From Cristatella mucedo (lineage: Eukaryota; Bryozoa; Phylactolaemata; Cristatellidae): a stretch of DNA of 64,000 bases. The DNA lies in assembly GCA_009760855.2 (NCBI GenBank), contig WPIO01000315.1:1-64000 (forward strand), written 5' to 3'. The notes under the pieces are model-generated. The model saw nothing but the letters and a program-made list of their open reading frames with translations, had not been told where the DNA came from and did no database searches. Shown piece after piece: positions 51,031 through 63,612 of this stretch (its first letter is position 1; each line of letters opens with the position of its first letter). Both the position numbers and the translations under genes were made by a program.

Positions 51031-51769
51031 TCCGTGCTAGTATTTAGAGGTCAATCGTTTAATTGAATTTTGCAAAAGAAGCCATGGCAACCACTAACTA
51101 TGTGCAGGCTTCCTCCTTTATGGGAAAGTCTGCTGATAACAAAGCAAATGTTGTGGTTCCCTTAGCTGTATACTGATTCACTCATCGACCACACCAACGA
51201 TCGATGCGTTTATGATTTGAGGCACTCGACCAATCAGAAAAGGAAGGAGGTAGAATCTAGCTTTAACTGCCACAATCACACCAGCTTTGTTTCCCTACCC
51301 CAGAAATTGTCTTTCTTCTTGATTGTATTGTGCATAAGGTCTCCCTCCTTTCTGGGCTTGCCAATCATTCGTTTTAGTTTCTAGACGATCTCCGATTGCC
51401 CAGTTTCTTGTGGCTCTCACAGCCTAATAGATTCGGGATATTCCCTCAAGAATTGAAGCAGTTTGTTAAAACCCATGAAAAGGCAGCCTGAGCTGCATGT
51501 TCTAGTCATGCCTGCGAGTACTTAGAATATCGTCGGACGCTTACCTTCCGGGTGCATGGCAGCTTCTCTATGCCGTTTGAGAGTCACTTGCTATCACATG
51601 GGCCGGTTAAAGTTCTGCGTTCAAGCTATCTGCAAGCTATTTCTACTCAAGCAAAGGAGCTGATCAAATAAAATCAATAAACTGCCCGACAATTAAAGAC
51701 GCTACCGCATCTTGTTGCTCGTTCTTTCACACCCCTAAATCAGTCAAAACTGGAGGTTAAGTTGCTATT
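51031..51769. other. Host DNA, possibly the decayed 5' part of the next LINE
   Basis: No clear frames. The LINE endonuclease region begins at about 51,770 and earlier endonuclease sequence may be hidden here. Confidence 0.35.
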
Positions 51770-54350
51770 ATCGTGGGCTCGAAATTCAACTTGAAGCCAT
51801 TTGCAGTACCCTCGAGGCAGTTTTTTGAATCAATCGTGTTGGTCTCATCCGAAAACAAACTACCGATAGTAACAGTACTCTATCGCCCACCAGGTACTAA
51901 ATCCTCCTTTATCTCAGATTTCTCCGATCTCATTTCGATTCCGTGTGCGAGAAATCAATCCTTCATTGTTATGGGTGGTTTCAACGTTCTCTGTGATTAC
52001 TTATCTGAAGCTTTCAGCACCAAATTTCGTACATTGACTGACTGATTGTATCTTGTGGTACATGTGCATGGCCCTACTCATATCAGGGGTGACACATTCC
52101 GCCAAGTTTTTCTCAAACAACTGCACTTTGTCATTACCAAGTATTACCAAATCCTGCTTATCTGACCACATGCAGATCTCATTCAATCTACAGTGTGTGC
52201 CCACCTCCATCTCTAAAATAACCTGTGAGTCGCAAAAGCTCAAGACCCTTGACATTGATGCTGTCGGTGCGAGAATATCTACTTCAGCTCTGCTGCTCAG
52301 TCCTCCCTCCGATCTGTCATAATTGGTAGATTGCTACAGCACAACACTAGCTGATATGCTCGATGAGTTTGCACCTCTGACAAAGCTCACTGTGCGCCCC
52401 CGCCCAGACGGCCAATGGTTTACCACAGACATTAAACTAGCCAGGTCTACTAAACGAAAGCTTGAAAGAGCATACAAAAGATCCGGACTAACTGTCCATC
52501 GACAGGCATATGAAGACTACTGTAAGTCGTACCAATCGATCCTAGCAAAGGCCAAGTCTAGCTTCTATAAAAACATTGTTGAATCACAGGTGCACAATCC
52601 AAACATGCTGATGTCGACAATAAACCATCTCCTCAACTGTTCCCAGATTAGCTCCTTACCTGATGATCCTAATGATGATCTAGCCGATCGCTTGTCACGA
52701 TTCTTTGTGCAGAAGATAGACAAGATCAGCAAATCCAACCCTGCGATGACAACATCCCCACTAGAATGCTCTTTCCCGATTCCTGGCTGCACCACCATGT
52801 CTACTTGTAAGCAGGTCACTAGTAATCTATTCCTGAAGTTTGTTTCCCAATCAAAGAAGAAAACAAGTCCTCTATAACCTATTCCCACGGTCCTGCTCCT
52901 ACGTTGCATTGATCTGCTGCTGCCATGCATAACTAACATCATTAATATGTCATTAGCCTCAGGTCACGTCCTAGCACTACCTTTAAAAAAAGCTGTAGTC
53001 AAGCCACTTCTCAAGAAAACGACAATAGACCAAGAGAACTTGAGCAACTACAGCCAGTCTAACTTATACCATTCCTATCAAAGACACTGGAACCGGTAGT
53101 GGCCAGCCTGCTGAACTCATATATTGAAACTTGACACCTCGCTAGTAAGTTCCAGTTTGGCTTTAGAGCTAATCACTGCGCAGAGTCAGACTTGCTTACG
53201 GTATACAAAGACCTACTTAGGAATGCAGACTTAGGTAGAGTGTCTCTGTTTCTTTGGCTCGATCTTTCGGCAGCTGTTGATACTATCAATCACATAGATC
53301 TTCTGCAGCGACTCTCATCTCGCCTGGGCATCGCTGGCACTGCTCTGCAATGGTTCAGGTACTATCGTAGTGGGAGACTCCAGGTTATTAATGTGAATGG
53401 ATAAAGATCGTCCGAGGTACCTCTGAAGTATGGGTACCTCTGGGCTCCAGGCTAGGTCTGGTTCTTTTCACGGTTTATACTCTCCCTCTTGCTGATGTGA
53501 TTGCCAAGCACAATCAAGGCTTTCACTTCTATTCGAATGACACTTAGTTGTACCTTTGCTTTGATCCCTCCCTGCCTTCGAGCACCTCGAATTGTCTCAA
53601 GTTGCTGCATGTGTAGAGGACATCCCCACGTGGATGGCATCGAGTTTTCTAAAAGTTAACAATGATAAAACTGACTTAGCAGTTAAGTCTAATTGTCTTG
53701 CTGCAAAGTGACCTCTCGTCGGACGACCACGTCAGCTCCATGGTCAAGTCTGCCTACTTTCAGGTGCATGACATTGCTAAAACTCAGGCTTGTTTAGATA
53801 AGGATACCACGTCTAAGCAATGGATCGACTTCAAGGTTTTTTCGCTTACTTTTAGGTCACTTCATTCTTTTTCTCTTGCCTATCTCTCAGATCTACTTCC
53901 TCACCTGGCCAACCATCGTCCACCTGCTATTAGGAATCCAACAGTTTACTACTACCTCTTACAAACCTCAAATCCTTCGGAGACCACGCATTTAGTTCGC
54001 ATGCTCCCAAAGCCTGGAACTCCCTCTCGACTTGCATCAGAACATCCTCTGACTTGACCCCATTCAAAAAGAACTTATAAACACACCTATTTAGGACAGC
54101 ATTTAGTGGGTCCCTGTTATTCGTCCTTTAAGTGCTAATTCGTGCTGACACTGTGCATGCAGCCACTAACCGCATTTGCATGCTTACCCTGTGCATGTCA
54201 CCCCTAACGATGTCATTTATGTTGTTCATCAAGCATGATTTTACTCACCATACAATTGCATTTACCTTTGTGGCAAATATAAAGCGCCTAGAGAGAGATT
54301 GAGTTCTCTGAGAGCACTTTATGAAGTGCATTATTAATATTATAATTATT
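51770..54350 (+). mobile_element. CR1/L2-like LINE, longest copy (endonuclease end, linker, RT, 3' tail)
   Basis: 51,773-52,045 encodes the end of an APE-type endonuclease: VTVLYRPPGTKSSFISDFSDL and then VMGGFN, where GDFN is expected, so a catalytic-region residue is altered. 52,323-52,877 encodes the linker (DEFAPLTKLTVRPRPDGQWF, KRKLERAYKRSG). RT motifs follow: VSLFLWLDLSAAVDTINHIDLL and a decayed FHFYSNDT-like block. The C-terminal end at 53,698-54,057 and the conserved 3' tail to about 54,350 close the copy. Multiple stops and a deletion near 53,810 make it inactive. Confidence 0.7.
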
Positions 54351-54506
54351 AGGAACAGCAGGACACTGAGGGTGCTAGGGCATGGCCAGACGGTTGGTTC
54401 TGCTTACTGTTTAGGCTAATAGCACATTGGCCTAGCAACCAAGAATGTGCACTTGCTGCAGACCCTTTTTCACGGTTGATGGATCACCTGGTAAGGCTCC
54501 AACCCA

Positions 54507-54700
54507 TAAACACACATGCAGACATGTGTGCATACTCTTACACACACAAACACACACACACAGACACACACACACAGACACAAGTACACACATACACATG
54601 TGCAGACACATGTATGAGCACACACGTACACACACACTCACACAGATGTGCACACACACGAACGGGTGCACACAACGCACACTAGCACATACATATGCAA
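54507..54700. repeat. (CA)n microsatellite, imperfect
   Basis: CACACA-rich stretch with interspersed TG/AC variants. Thr/His-rich or Cys/Val-rich frames on both strands are artefacts of the repeat. Confidence 0.9.
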
Positions 54701-55809
54701 TTAAATCTTGGCATAGGCATGCATACTCACAAAGTATGCCGCTGCTTCTGCGTGCTAGCGCAGATGCTTGCTTTGATTGTAAGCAATTCGCGAATTCAGC
54801 CCTGGCCTGGCCCTGGGTTAAGTGGTCCACCTTTGATGACCGATGTTGTAGGCTCGAGCTTGTGTCATATGTAAGGTGAATGGCTAGAGATGGGGTGCTC
54901 TTAAGTTACTATACATGTGAGATATGCTTACGTAAGGACTGCCAGCTGCTTCAGCACCCAAACCCACGACCTGTGTGGCTAGGTGCAGTCATACCTGCCG
55001 ACTGGTCCCAGACCCGTGAGCTCATCGGCGTCAGACGCAACAGATGATGCTATATCTGTCGTTTTCAGCTACCTGCTAGCCAAAGAAGCGCAGATATGCT
55101 GCAACGTTTTTATGTTTGTCTTGATTCACCGGAGACACAGCATGTTGTGTTGCTGCTCAAAATGTTTTAACACGACCTGTTCATCCACGAGTGCAGTATT
55201 ACGATGCACATATGTAAACATATCAGCAGCTGAAAGGCTGCACTACAGGAAATGGAGCTGGTTTGCTTAAAATAGCACGGGTTGAAGCCTGAGGTGAAGG
55301 TCACCCGTCGAATGCGGCCATGCTTATGCAGGCAGAGCTTGATGAAAAACCAAACAAAACAAACGGATTTTGGCTTGGAGAAATGTATATACACTCTGTA
55401 GGGCCTGCTAAATATGTACTGTTTTTATGTTAATTGGTCAAATCTTCTTGCAGGCATTGAGCAGATCCTACTGTGGTTTAGGCATCGACATTTCAACTGC
55501 CAGGCAACAAGTGATCTTTTTTGCAGGTGTACTGAGTATTCATGAGGCGAATCGTCTCAGCAGGAAGGGAGCGACCAATGAAACAAAATCTGGCGATAAC
55601 TCAACCAAGTGGACCTAAACCAAAAGATGCCACTTTTTGCCATTTCTAGAACTTAATGGCTCCGACAGCAAGTTCAGACCCGGCTATGCAGAGGTTGCTG
55701 CGGTGCTACACGACTAGGTGAACGAGTTTCAGTGTTTGCATGAATTCTATTGTCTTGAAAATTTCGTCGATCATTGGTGAATAGTTAACAGAGATGATTG
55801 AATGTTCAG
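54701..55809. other. Host DNA, nothing recognised
   Basis: Short frames only; no repeat identified by eye. Confidence 0.4.
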
Positions 55810-56392
55810 ATAAAGTCATCTAGACATGCCAAACACTTATAGCCAAAACTTGAACCTTATTGCCGACCGAAGATTGCAGTTTCTAGAGTGTAATTTAACA
55901 CTTATTTTGTGGCATGCAAACAAATTAACTAGCTTCTTAGTTCTGTCTCGGCTTGATTGTTTTAATTCCCTTTTGGCTGGGCTACCAAAAAAAGCAACTA
56001 GGCCACTACAAACGGCTATGAATGTGGCTGCAAGGTTAGTATTCAAGTCCAGAGGTTGGAGCATGTGTCTCTTCTGCTAAAAGAGCTAGGATGGGTGTCG
56101 GTTGAGCAACAGATATAAAGTTCTTACGCTAACCCGCAAGGCCTGCTCTGGCTTGGCTCCACCATACCTAGCTGAACTGTTGCACCAGTTTCAGCCTCCT
56201 CGTGCTATCAGATCCTGCTATGCTTCAATTTTCTCTTTGCTGCCTGTGATGAAGTCTGTTGGCTACGGAATGCGTACTGAGCCACTTAAGCTGTACGTGC
56301 CCTGTGCAAAACCTTCCTAGCTGTACAAACACCCACATAGTCTTTGTGACTTCGTGGAGCTAAAGACTGAAATATATTACATTAACGCGACG
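55810..56392 (+). mobile_element. Second LINE family, RT C-terminal part and 3' tail
   Basis: FLVLSRLDCFNSLLAGLPKKATRPLQ, AARLVF, then KVLTLTRKACSGLAPPYLAELL and HQFQPPRAIRS are readable, followed by the family's tail (TTCGTGGAGCTAAAGACTGAAATATATTACATT). The block order is the same as in the first family, but the tail and sequence are distinct. Confidence 0.65.
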
Positions 56393-56884
56393 GGCATTCT
56401 ACAGAGCTGATACCAGCTACAGGGTGCCATGTCTTGCCCACTAGCCTCAGACACCAGGATTTGACGGTTGTCAGATACAATGTCAAGACCAGTGACATAC
56501 TTGACCTCATGGAGTAGGTCCAGCATGTCTTCTAAGTTCGAAAAAGGGTAACTTTCCGACACGGTCAGTGTCCCAGACGCCCGATAAGTCTATGGACAAA
56601 ATCAAGCTTCGTCAAGGAATTTGACCGGCGAACACTTCTCTAACTTTCAACAACTTTCAACTTCTTTAACTTTCAACAACTTCTCTAGGTCGAGGGAACA
56701 AAAGCATCTGTCTGTCCACGTAATCTTACAAGTCCTGAGTGGGCTACCTTCCCTATTTATATTAATGGGGTCTAATGGATCTTGCGAATACATCTCAACT
56801 TTTCGATTTTTAAATTTTAAATCGAAGTGTTTTTTTTTTATAAAAGCTAGACATGGCCTTTGCTATGATTGATTGGTATGAGTC
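56393..56884. other. Host DNA with a short tandem repeat
   Basis: CTTTCAACAACTTTCAACTTCTTTAACTTTCAACAACTTCT at 56,643-56,685 is a small tandem repeat. Nothing else is recognised. Confidence 0.4.
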
Positions 56885-57110
56885 CTAGCATAGAAAGTCT
56901 TTTCTAGGCTTTTTCAAGCTTGGGCTTAGTAGACCTAGATTGTTTGATGTCTGCGGTAAACCACAAGCCGTCTAGGCGAAGTCGCACGGTGAGCTTAGTC
57001 AGAAATGCAAATTCGTCGAGTATGTCAGCTAGTGTCGCGTGACAGCAATCAACCAACGATGACAAGTTAGAAGTGCGACTAAGCATTAGAGGCGAAGCAG
57101 ACACTCTAGC
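56885..57110 (-). mobile_element. LINE linker fragment, inverted
   Basis: The minus-strand frame reads LADILDEFAFLTKLTVRLRL and SRSTKPKLEKA, matching the linker region at 52,340-52,480. Confidence 0.6.
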
Positions 57111-58199
57111 ACAGACTGCATTGATTTCAGGGGTCTCGAGGTTTCGCTACTTACAGTTGATTTAATAGGACGAGGAGGGCACACATTTTAGACTTAATGA
57201 GATCTGCAACTGGTCATATAAGCAGAGTTTCGTATTAATTGGTGATGATGGCTTGCAGTTGTAAGAAGAAAATCTACCATACAATTTAAGCGATAAACCA
57301 GGAACACTGCTTTCAATATTGCAGAGTCAGAGTCGTCCTTGAACGATGCTTCTCTTACAAATGATGTCTCTACCTCAGTTTGAAATGAAACAATTTTCTA
57401 AGCCGTTGGAGGGAATTGCACTAGAAAGTGCATGCACAATTACAAGAAATTGTATGAGTAAATTCGGAAACCAACTTTCATTTACGTGAAATCAAATGCG
57501 AAGTTGTGCGAAGCTTAATCGGAAAATGTCAGCCACACCACACTCTAAGAATATTGTGAGACTGGCTGGCCCGTACCATTGAAGGCCACATGATGAAAAC
57601 GCACATGCACAATCGCATGCAATTTTGAAATTGAATCCGGAACACAGCTTCCCATAATCTGGAATCAAAATCATAGTCGCACGACAATTATCATGAAAAT
57701 GGCACTTGTAACCCAGGATGATTACATATGATGGATGGCTAGCCCAAGTCATTGGAGGTCATTGTATAGGAGCGGCTATGTCAAATAGAGCGAAATTGTG
57801 GGGGCAAATCCGGATAACGGTAAATAATATATACTATAAGTTGAAATCAAAGCTGCATTTTCACGAGGCTTATTGTAAAAATGGAGTGTGCATCGAAGCT
57901 CTAACATGCAGACAGGCTGGCTGGCCCGGACCATTGGAGGCAGTAGCACAGTACAAAGTATCGCAGCCGGACTGGACAATTGAAGGCACTTGCACGAGAA
58001 AGTGCATTCACAATTGTATAAAATTGTGTGGGTAAGTGCGGAGCGCCGTTTTCTATAGTGTGTAACCAAAGCTGCAGTTGCGAAAAGTTTAATGCAGGAA
58101 TGGCAGCTGCATCACAGCTCGATCATCTAGAGAGGCCAGCTGTCCCAGGCCAATGGAGGCAATAGCTAAGGACACTCGATTGAAATCACATGGAAATCT

Positions 58200-58935
58200 G
58201 TAACCGGGTTCCAGGGGTCAGGGGCTGTTTCCCGCCAAACCCCACTATACTCCGGCCACGCTGCTGCTCGCCATGCCGCCGAGCTAGGGTAAGACGAGCG
58301 GCCGTCAGGTTAAACATCTTTATAACGCATGTGCTAACAACAACAGGTGAACTAAACAAGTCTACAGGGATGGTCCTATACACAGTACACTATGGGGGCG
58401 CAAGACGATGCAACAAGCACGAACAAACGTGATAGTTGGGGTCAGTCGGCTTCTGCAGTCCTGTCGTTGTACGGACTCTGAATCCAACAGTACGAGCGTA
58501 CGCCGTCCAAAATCCGGCTGGCTGAGTAACTGCTGGCTAGTTTGAGTCGACAACTACCACGGTCGTAAGCTTCCACCGAAAGACGCCAACACACGGGGGG
58601 GGGGTCACGACCATGCTATACGGGGAACGCTGAATAAAAACATGTCAACAACGAGGGAGCTATCCAGATCCGCTCGGGCCTTGGGTACTCGTTCCCTTGC
58701 GTGCGTGGCAGCATCGCCTGAGCACGCCGGCACGAATCCAGGTGCATAACTCGGCGAGACCGGGAGCCTCCAACACCACGACTTACTTGGCCAACTTCCG
58801 TACCCAAGAGCCCCGGTGACCTCACGTCACCGCATACATCAGGCCGTGCTGTAGGTCCGACCCCGGCCTAGCCGGTAACCTTAACCTTCACTATAGCCGT
58901 CCGGTCCCAGGCAACCGAACCCAGCCTGGGTGCAA
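58200..58935 (-). repeat. LTR-like dispersed repeat, copy 2 (inverted)
   Basis: Inverse match of 43,774-44,500 over almost its full length, including CCGGTGACCTCACGTCA near 58,814 and GGCTTCTGCAGTCCTGTCGTTGTACGG near 58,449. Ends are TG...CA-like when read on the minus strand. A poly-G run lies at 58,596-58,604. It interrupts the satellite array, so it inserted after the array formed. Confidence 0.5.
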
Positions 58936-59614
58936 ATCTATTGGTCTAGATTGGAGCACTTTTATCTTACATTTGAGATTGAATCGCAGTTTCGCAAAGC
59001 TTTTGCTGAAGTGGAAGTTTTATTGCAGTTTCAATATAATCACTGCCACTTGAGCCGGACCATCGCAGATCATAACATAAGAATGCCTAAGCACTATCTT
59101 GTGGAATTGGATGAACAAACCTGGCATTCTGCTTTTTATGATTCCAAATGTAAACCGACGTTTGGCGAGGCATTCGTAGAAGTGGCAGCTGTATCGCTAT
59201 ACAAAAGATCAAACAGGCTTGCTTGCTCAGGCCAATTAAGATCATAGCAAGAACGCAGAAGCTCCATTCTATGGATTTGATGGGTAAGCACGTAGTACCA
59301 TTCCGTATAACTCTCAAGCGAAACTAACGTTCGCTTATGTTAATTGTTGAAAGGACTGCTGAGTCTCAATGCATTGCAGTGTATCACAGGGTATCGTCAG
59401 TTTTCCTGTTACCTGCGTCACACGAACTACCGTGACACTCTGATACACAACACTACGTTGCAATACAACTGCTATTTAATAAAACTTACTACTCAAGAAA
59501 GTACTGCAGTTTCAATCTCATCTTAAAGAGAGTGGAATTCCTGCTTAAACTGCCTAATATCATGCGATTGTGAATTCATATTCTCAGAATGGCCTTTGAC
59601 TGGTGATGAGAGAT

Positions 59615-59800
59615 AAAAAGATACTAGCTGATTTAAGCACCACTTTTTGTATTTACGCCAGCAGAGCTTTAAGGCTATCGTTACCACCTGCAGTGGCCAT
59701 AGATATCAGCGACCTCGGGACCTGCCATTGCAGCTCCAACTGTACTGGCCACTGCCAGTACCCTAGTAGGCTCCGCCCAGCTGCAGTTTTGATTCCACAC
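59615..59800 (-). mobile_element. SINE fragment, inverted and diverged
   Basis: TACTAGCTGATTTAAGCACC and GCAGAGCTTTAAGGCTATCGTTACCAC correspond to the complement of the SINE 3' half. The head is poorly preserved. Confidence 0.45.
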
Positions 59801-60806
59801 TACAGGAAACAGCACTATCGGTTCACTCAAAAATGTCATTCCATTTGAAAGGTAAGTTCTCAAGCAATGACCTTCGGTGGCCCGGTCCAGTGTTCCCCCT
59901 TAAATTTTCTAACGGAGGTGCAGCTGCTGCATCAACAATAGGCGAAGCACAACACAGCGATGACTCCGTATTGTGGAGAATAGTGTTATGGCTGGTTAGC
60001 CACTCCATTTCAACCAGTTGATCATTCAAGTTCTCATGCCACGACCTAAAATGGCCCGACAGAGCGGATTTTCCTATGATATTATGTCTGGGAAGCAGCT
60101 GTAATTTCCACCATAAGCTTCGCATAACTGCTGCGATTATACATATGAATATCAGAGTTATTTATTATTTTTTAATCACAGAGTTTATTTTGAATTACGA
60201 GAAGAATTCCTGGTTATTCTCCACCGATTTCCATGCGATTGTGCACTTGCAATGGTACTGAATGACTACCGATTGCCCAGCCCAGCCCTGCGACCCACCC
60301 AATGTTTACGAAATTCAATAGGAGTGCCGTTTCAGAATTAAGCGCCACGAAACTCTGGATGCGAATCCACAAGAAACACGTACCGGGTTTAATCAGAAAA
60401 TGTAATGCAATAACGTCAATGCGTTCTCATACAATGACGTAAGTCTCCCGACCCAGACTGCCAGCCTGCATTCTCGGACGGGGATGCAGCCTCCTTTTAT
60501 CCACTAAGCTTCGTGTTAGTATATTTACTATTCTTACAATCTATTTATAGAAAATGTGATGTTTCTCACTAAATTTCGTGCAATGGCGCATGCACTACTC
60601 AGGTACTGACCTTCTACGGACTAGCTGGCTGTACAATTTTAAGTTGAGAGTCGGCTGTAATTTTCACAGTAGGCCTTAAGAAACTGGGGTAGTTGTTAAG
60701 AGCCATCAAGAATAGTGCTTTCTGCTTTCTTACCGAGTTTCAGGCAAATGAGCATGTTCGTTCTCACCCCATGGCTTGCAGTGGCGAGGCCCATGAGCAA
60801 CTCTAC

Positions 60807-60890
60807 ACACACACACCCACGCACGCACGCACGCACGCACCCACGCACACACAAACATACATATGTATATATATATATATATATACATGA
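60807..60890. repeat. (CA)n / (GCAC)n / (TA)n compound microsatellite
   Basis: CACACA, then CGCACGCACGCACGCAC, CACACAAAC and TATATATATATATATA in succession. Confidence 0.9.
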
Positions 60891-62114
60891 ATTGCGATAA
60901 AGCTATTATTTACCCGATACATGTTTCGCCACTGCGTTTGAATTTTCCAATTATCGGGAACAATTAACTACTAAATTTAACATCACTAAGCGTTCGCGTT
61001 CTCTCTCATTTACATCCGATAGCCCTGCGATTGCCCCTAATTGCTTATTTGCTATGCAGCTGCTACTTTTGATGTAAGTGTCTCCCAAAAGCGGTTTGTA
61101 TGCCAAATTGTTAGGAGAAGCGTGATGGATTTTGTTACAAAATATCACGGCCTTTCATGACGTGACCTCATCTGCCTGGACCGGCTTAGCCGCGCACATT
61201 AAATATTTAACTTCGCTAAAGCAATTATTAAGATCCACTCAGCTGAAAGATTCATTCCGCAATATAAAACGTCGTGTTCCAGCTGTACACAATACATTAT
61301 GTTCGATTGGGCATTCGCACTTTCGCACAATGACCTTCTTTAGCCTTGTCCAGAAATCCACCAAGTGTTCATTAATTGCAAGAAAACACTATGTCCTATA
61401 TAATGGTTAGGTTCAAGTTATTATTATTTTAAACTGCTAGGCTAGGTAGTCAGATTTTTTTGATTTACCAATGGAGTGTGGTAGTTCAATAAACTCCTTT
61501 TATTAAGAGAATTTATTTGTGAAAAAGTTCTCGACTTACTCGCTTTGACCATGACCTGGCTACAATCACTCATTTGCCAAATTTCATCGAGTAACCCCAA
61601 AAGGCTTCTTATTCTTTCACAACTCAAGAATCAAGTCCCTCAACTGGAAAATGGCTTTCTTCCAGTCGTTTCAACTATAATATTTCATCTGGTCTTTTGT
61701 TCAAATGCATCTATATATATTTACATGTATATATATATATATATATATTTTCCAGATGATTTACCACTAGATGGGCACGTCACGTCTTAATAGAAGTCTT
61801 CACAATCTTCGATGCAAGACGTGCAATGCGATGCAATGCATTGCTATGCAATGCATGCCACGTCTGTGGAACTCCAAGACGTCACAAAGACCAGCAGGAT
61901 GTTACTCTAGGGAGCTAAAGCTAAAGCATTGCACTCGCACCATATGTCGGCTACCTTAGCACAAGGTAGCCGACAAGTCCCGCCTCATGGCAATAAGAAA
62001 AAGATAAAGATAGAAAGCTAAACAGCGTGGGCAATGCTAATGACGATATACCTTCAAATGAGGTCGGATATAACTTCACAAAGACTATGTGACTGTTTAG
62101 TAGGAAGTTTTCGT
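60891..62114. other. Host DNA, no gene recognised
   Basis: A (TA)n run at 61,727-61,748 and a locally palindromic GCAATGCATTGC-type cluster at 61,825-61,860 are present. Frames are short and unsupported. Confidence 0.4.
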
Positions 62115-62700
62115 CTATTGCCCAATTGATAATAATAAGAATAATGCACTCGATAAAGCGCCCTCATCTTTCTGTAGGCGCTTTACATTTGCAGCAAAGG
62201 AAAATGCAATTGAATGGTGAGTAATATCAAGCTTGATAAACAAACAGAATGAATAACATGGTTAGGGTTGAAATGCACAGGGTCAGCATGCTAATATGCT
62301 AAGTGGTAGTATGCACAGTGAAAGCACGCATAAGCACATTAAGGACAAATCGCCGGCACCCATTAAATTCTGTCCTAAATAGGTGTGTTTTAAGTTCTTT
62401 TTAAATGTGGTCAGGTCATGGGATGTTCTGACGCAGGTCGGGAGGGAGCTCCAGGCTTTGGAAGCATACGATCTACATGCACGGTCTCCAAACGATTTAT
62501 TTGAGGTTTGTACGAGGTATTTGTAGACTGTTGGATTCCAAAAAGCGGCTGCTTGGCCCGATGGGGGGAGTAGATCTGAGTGATAGGCAGGAGCCAAAGA
62601 GTGAATTGACCTACAAGTGAGCGACAGAACAATGAAGTCACTTAAAGCCTGAGTGGCTCCTCGATACAAATTTGGTAACCGATATATTTCATGTCACGTA
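62115..62700 (-). mobile_element. First LINE family, 3' end, inverted
   Basis: AATAATAAGAATAATGCACTCGATAAAGCGCCCTCA begins the inverted tail, and GGTTAGGGTTGAAATGCACAGGGTCAGCATGC follows. The minus-strand coding end contains SLTCRSIHSLAPAYHSDLL. The tail lacks part of the AGAGAG segment. Confidence 0.65.
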
Positions 62701-63612
62701 CCACAGAGAAAATGAGAAGCATAGCTAAGGCAGAAGAACGGGTAAGGTATGGTAGTACAAGCTTAGGAAGGCTGGAAAGCATGTGCTATAGTTGGAAGCA
62801 GGTGACTGGAGTTGTAATTCCACTTTGACATATATTTCAAAGCATGCGAATAAACTTTGGAGCTAAAAAAATTGAAATTGGCTATTCAATTAAAGCTCAG
62901 TCCTCTGATAAGTCGACATACGTTTGCTATTCCGAAATAACTTGCTTAGGTTCTGCAGCCCTACAAGAGTATCCTCAATATCTTGATAGTGATCATGTAT
63001 ACATTTCAAAAGTCAAGGTAGCTAAGTAGGCTATCCCTTTTGGATAGGCTAAATGCAACGCCATGCTGGTTTGGTCCAGAAGTTAAAGCGATCGCCCCGA
63101 CCAAGTCTGTCTGAGGTCTTGGTGTCGAGCCCCGAGGCATATGTGAAGCGCCTGAGTAGAGATCAAGTTCTCTTGGGCGATATAGCAATGAATTGTATTC
63201 ATTTTTTTTATTTAATGCTACGACTTTCAAGCTGCATTTCTTGCTGTCATAACATGGCGCTGAACAGTGCTCTTCAGTCAGCACGTAAACAATCAAAAAG
63301 GAAGATCCTTGAACCAAATGTATTTCGTGGAGAAGCCATCACTAAGCGTTTAAACATCAATCTACTTATGCCAACATCCATGGCATAAGCGATAGCAGAG
63401 CATGCCCAGATGAGCATAGCCCTTAGGTTTATCAAACAAGCTGCATAATAGCCGCTTAAGTGAATTGCAATTGCCATGCTGAACACGTCTGTACTAATTA
63501 TGCGTACTGTAGCCTTGATGGTTTCTTGAAATATTTCTGGCTGAGACGGGCTTCTCGAATCAGCCTCCAATCTAGTAACCTCAGTCGTCGGCCGTTTAGT
63601 TCTTGCTGGTAC
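62701..63612. other. Host DNA with a LINE-tail-like scrap, no gene recognised
   Basis: At about 63,140-63,200, GTGAAGCGCCTGAGTAGAGATCAAGTTCTCTTGGGCG resembles the first LINE family tail but ends differently. Frames at 63,053-63,388 and 63,274-63,570 overlap on opposite strands and have no family signal. Confidence 0.35.

Larger units (their letters stand above)
57380..60480. repeat. Degenerate satellite-like tandem array, unit about 175-215 bp
   Basis: A marker of the form GGCTGGCCCGGACCATTGGAGGCA recurs at about 57,564, 57,736, 57,918, 58,135, 59,045 and 59,216, with a weaker relative near 59,875. Each is accompanied by GGAATGGCAGCTG-type and GTGCATTCACAATTG-type segments at similar offsets. 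The array is interrupted by an LTR-like repeat at 58,200-58,935 and a SINE fragment near 59,620. Units are diverged, so the array is old. No coding function is expected. Confidence 0.5.

Noticed and set aside
54432-54879. Thr/His-rich and Cys/Val-rich frames on both strands
   Set aside because: They are translations of the (CA)n microsatellite.
57380-60480. CRISPR array
   Set aside because: The repeats are long, diverged and near-contiguous, with no short exact repeats and unique spacers; it is a degenerate satellite in eukaryotic DNA.
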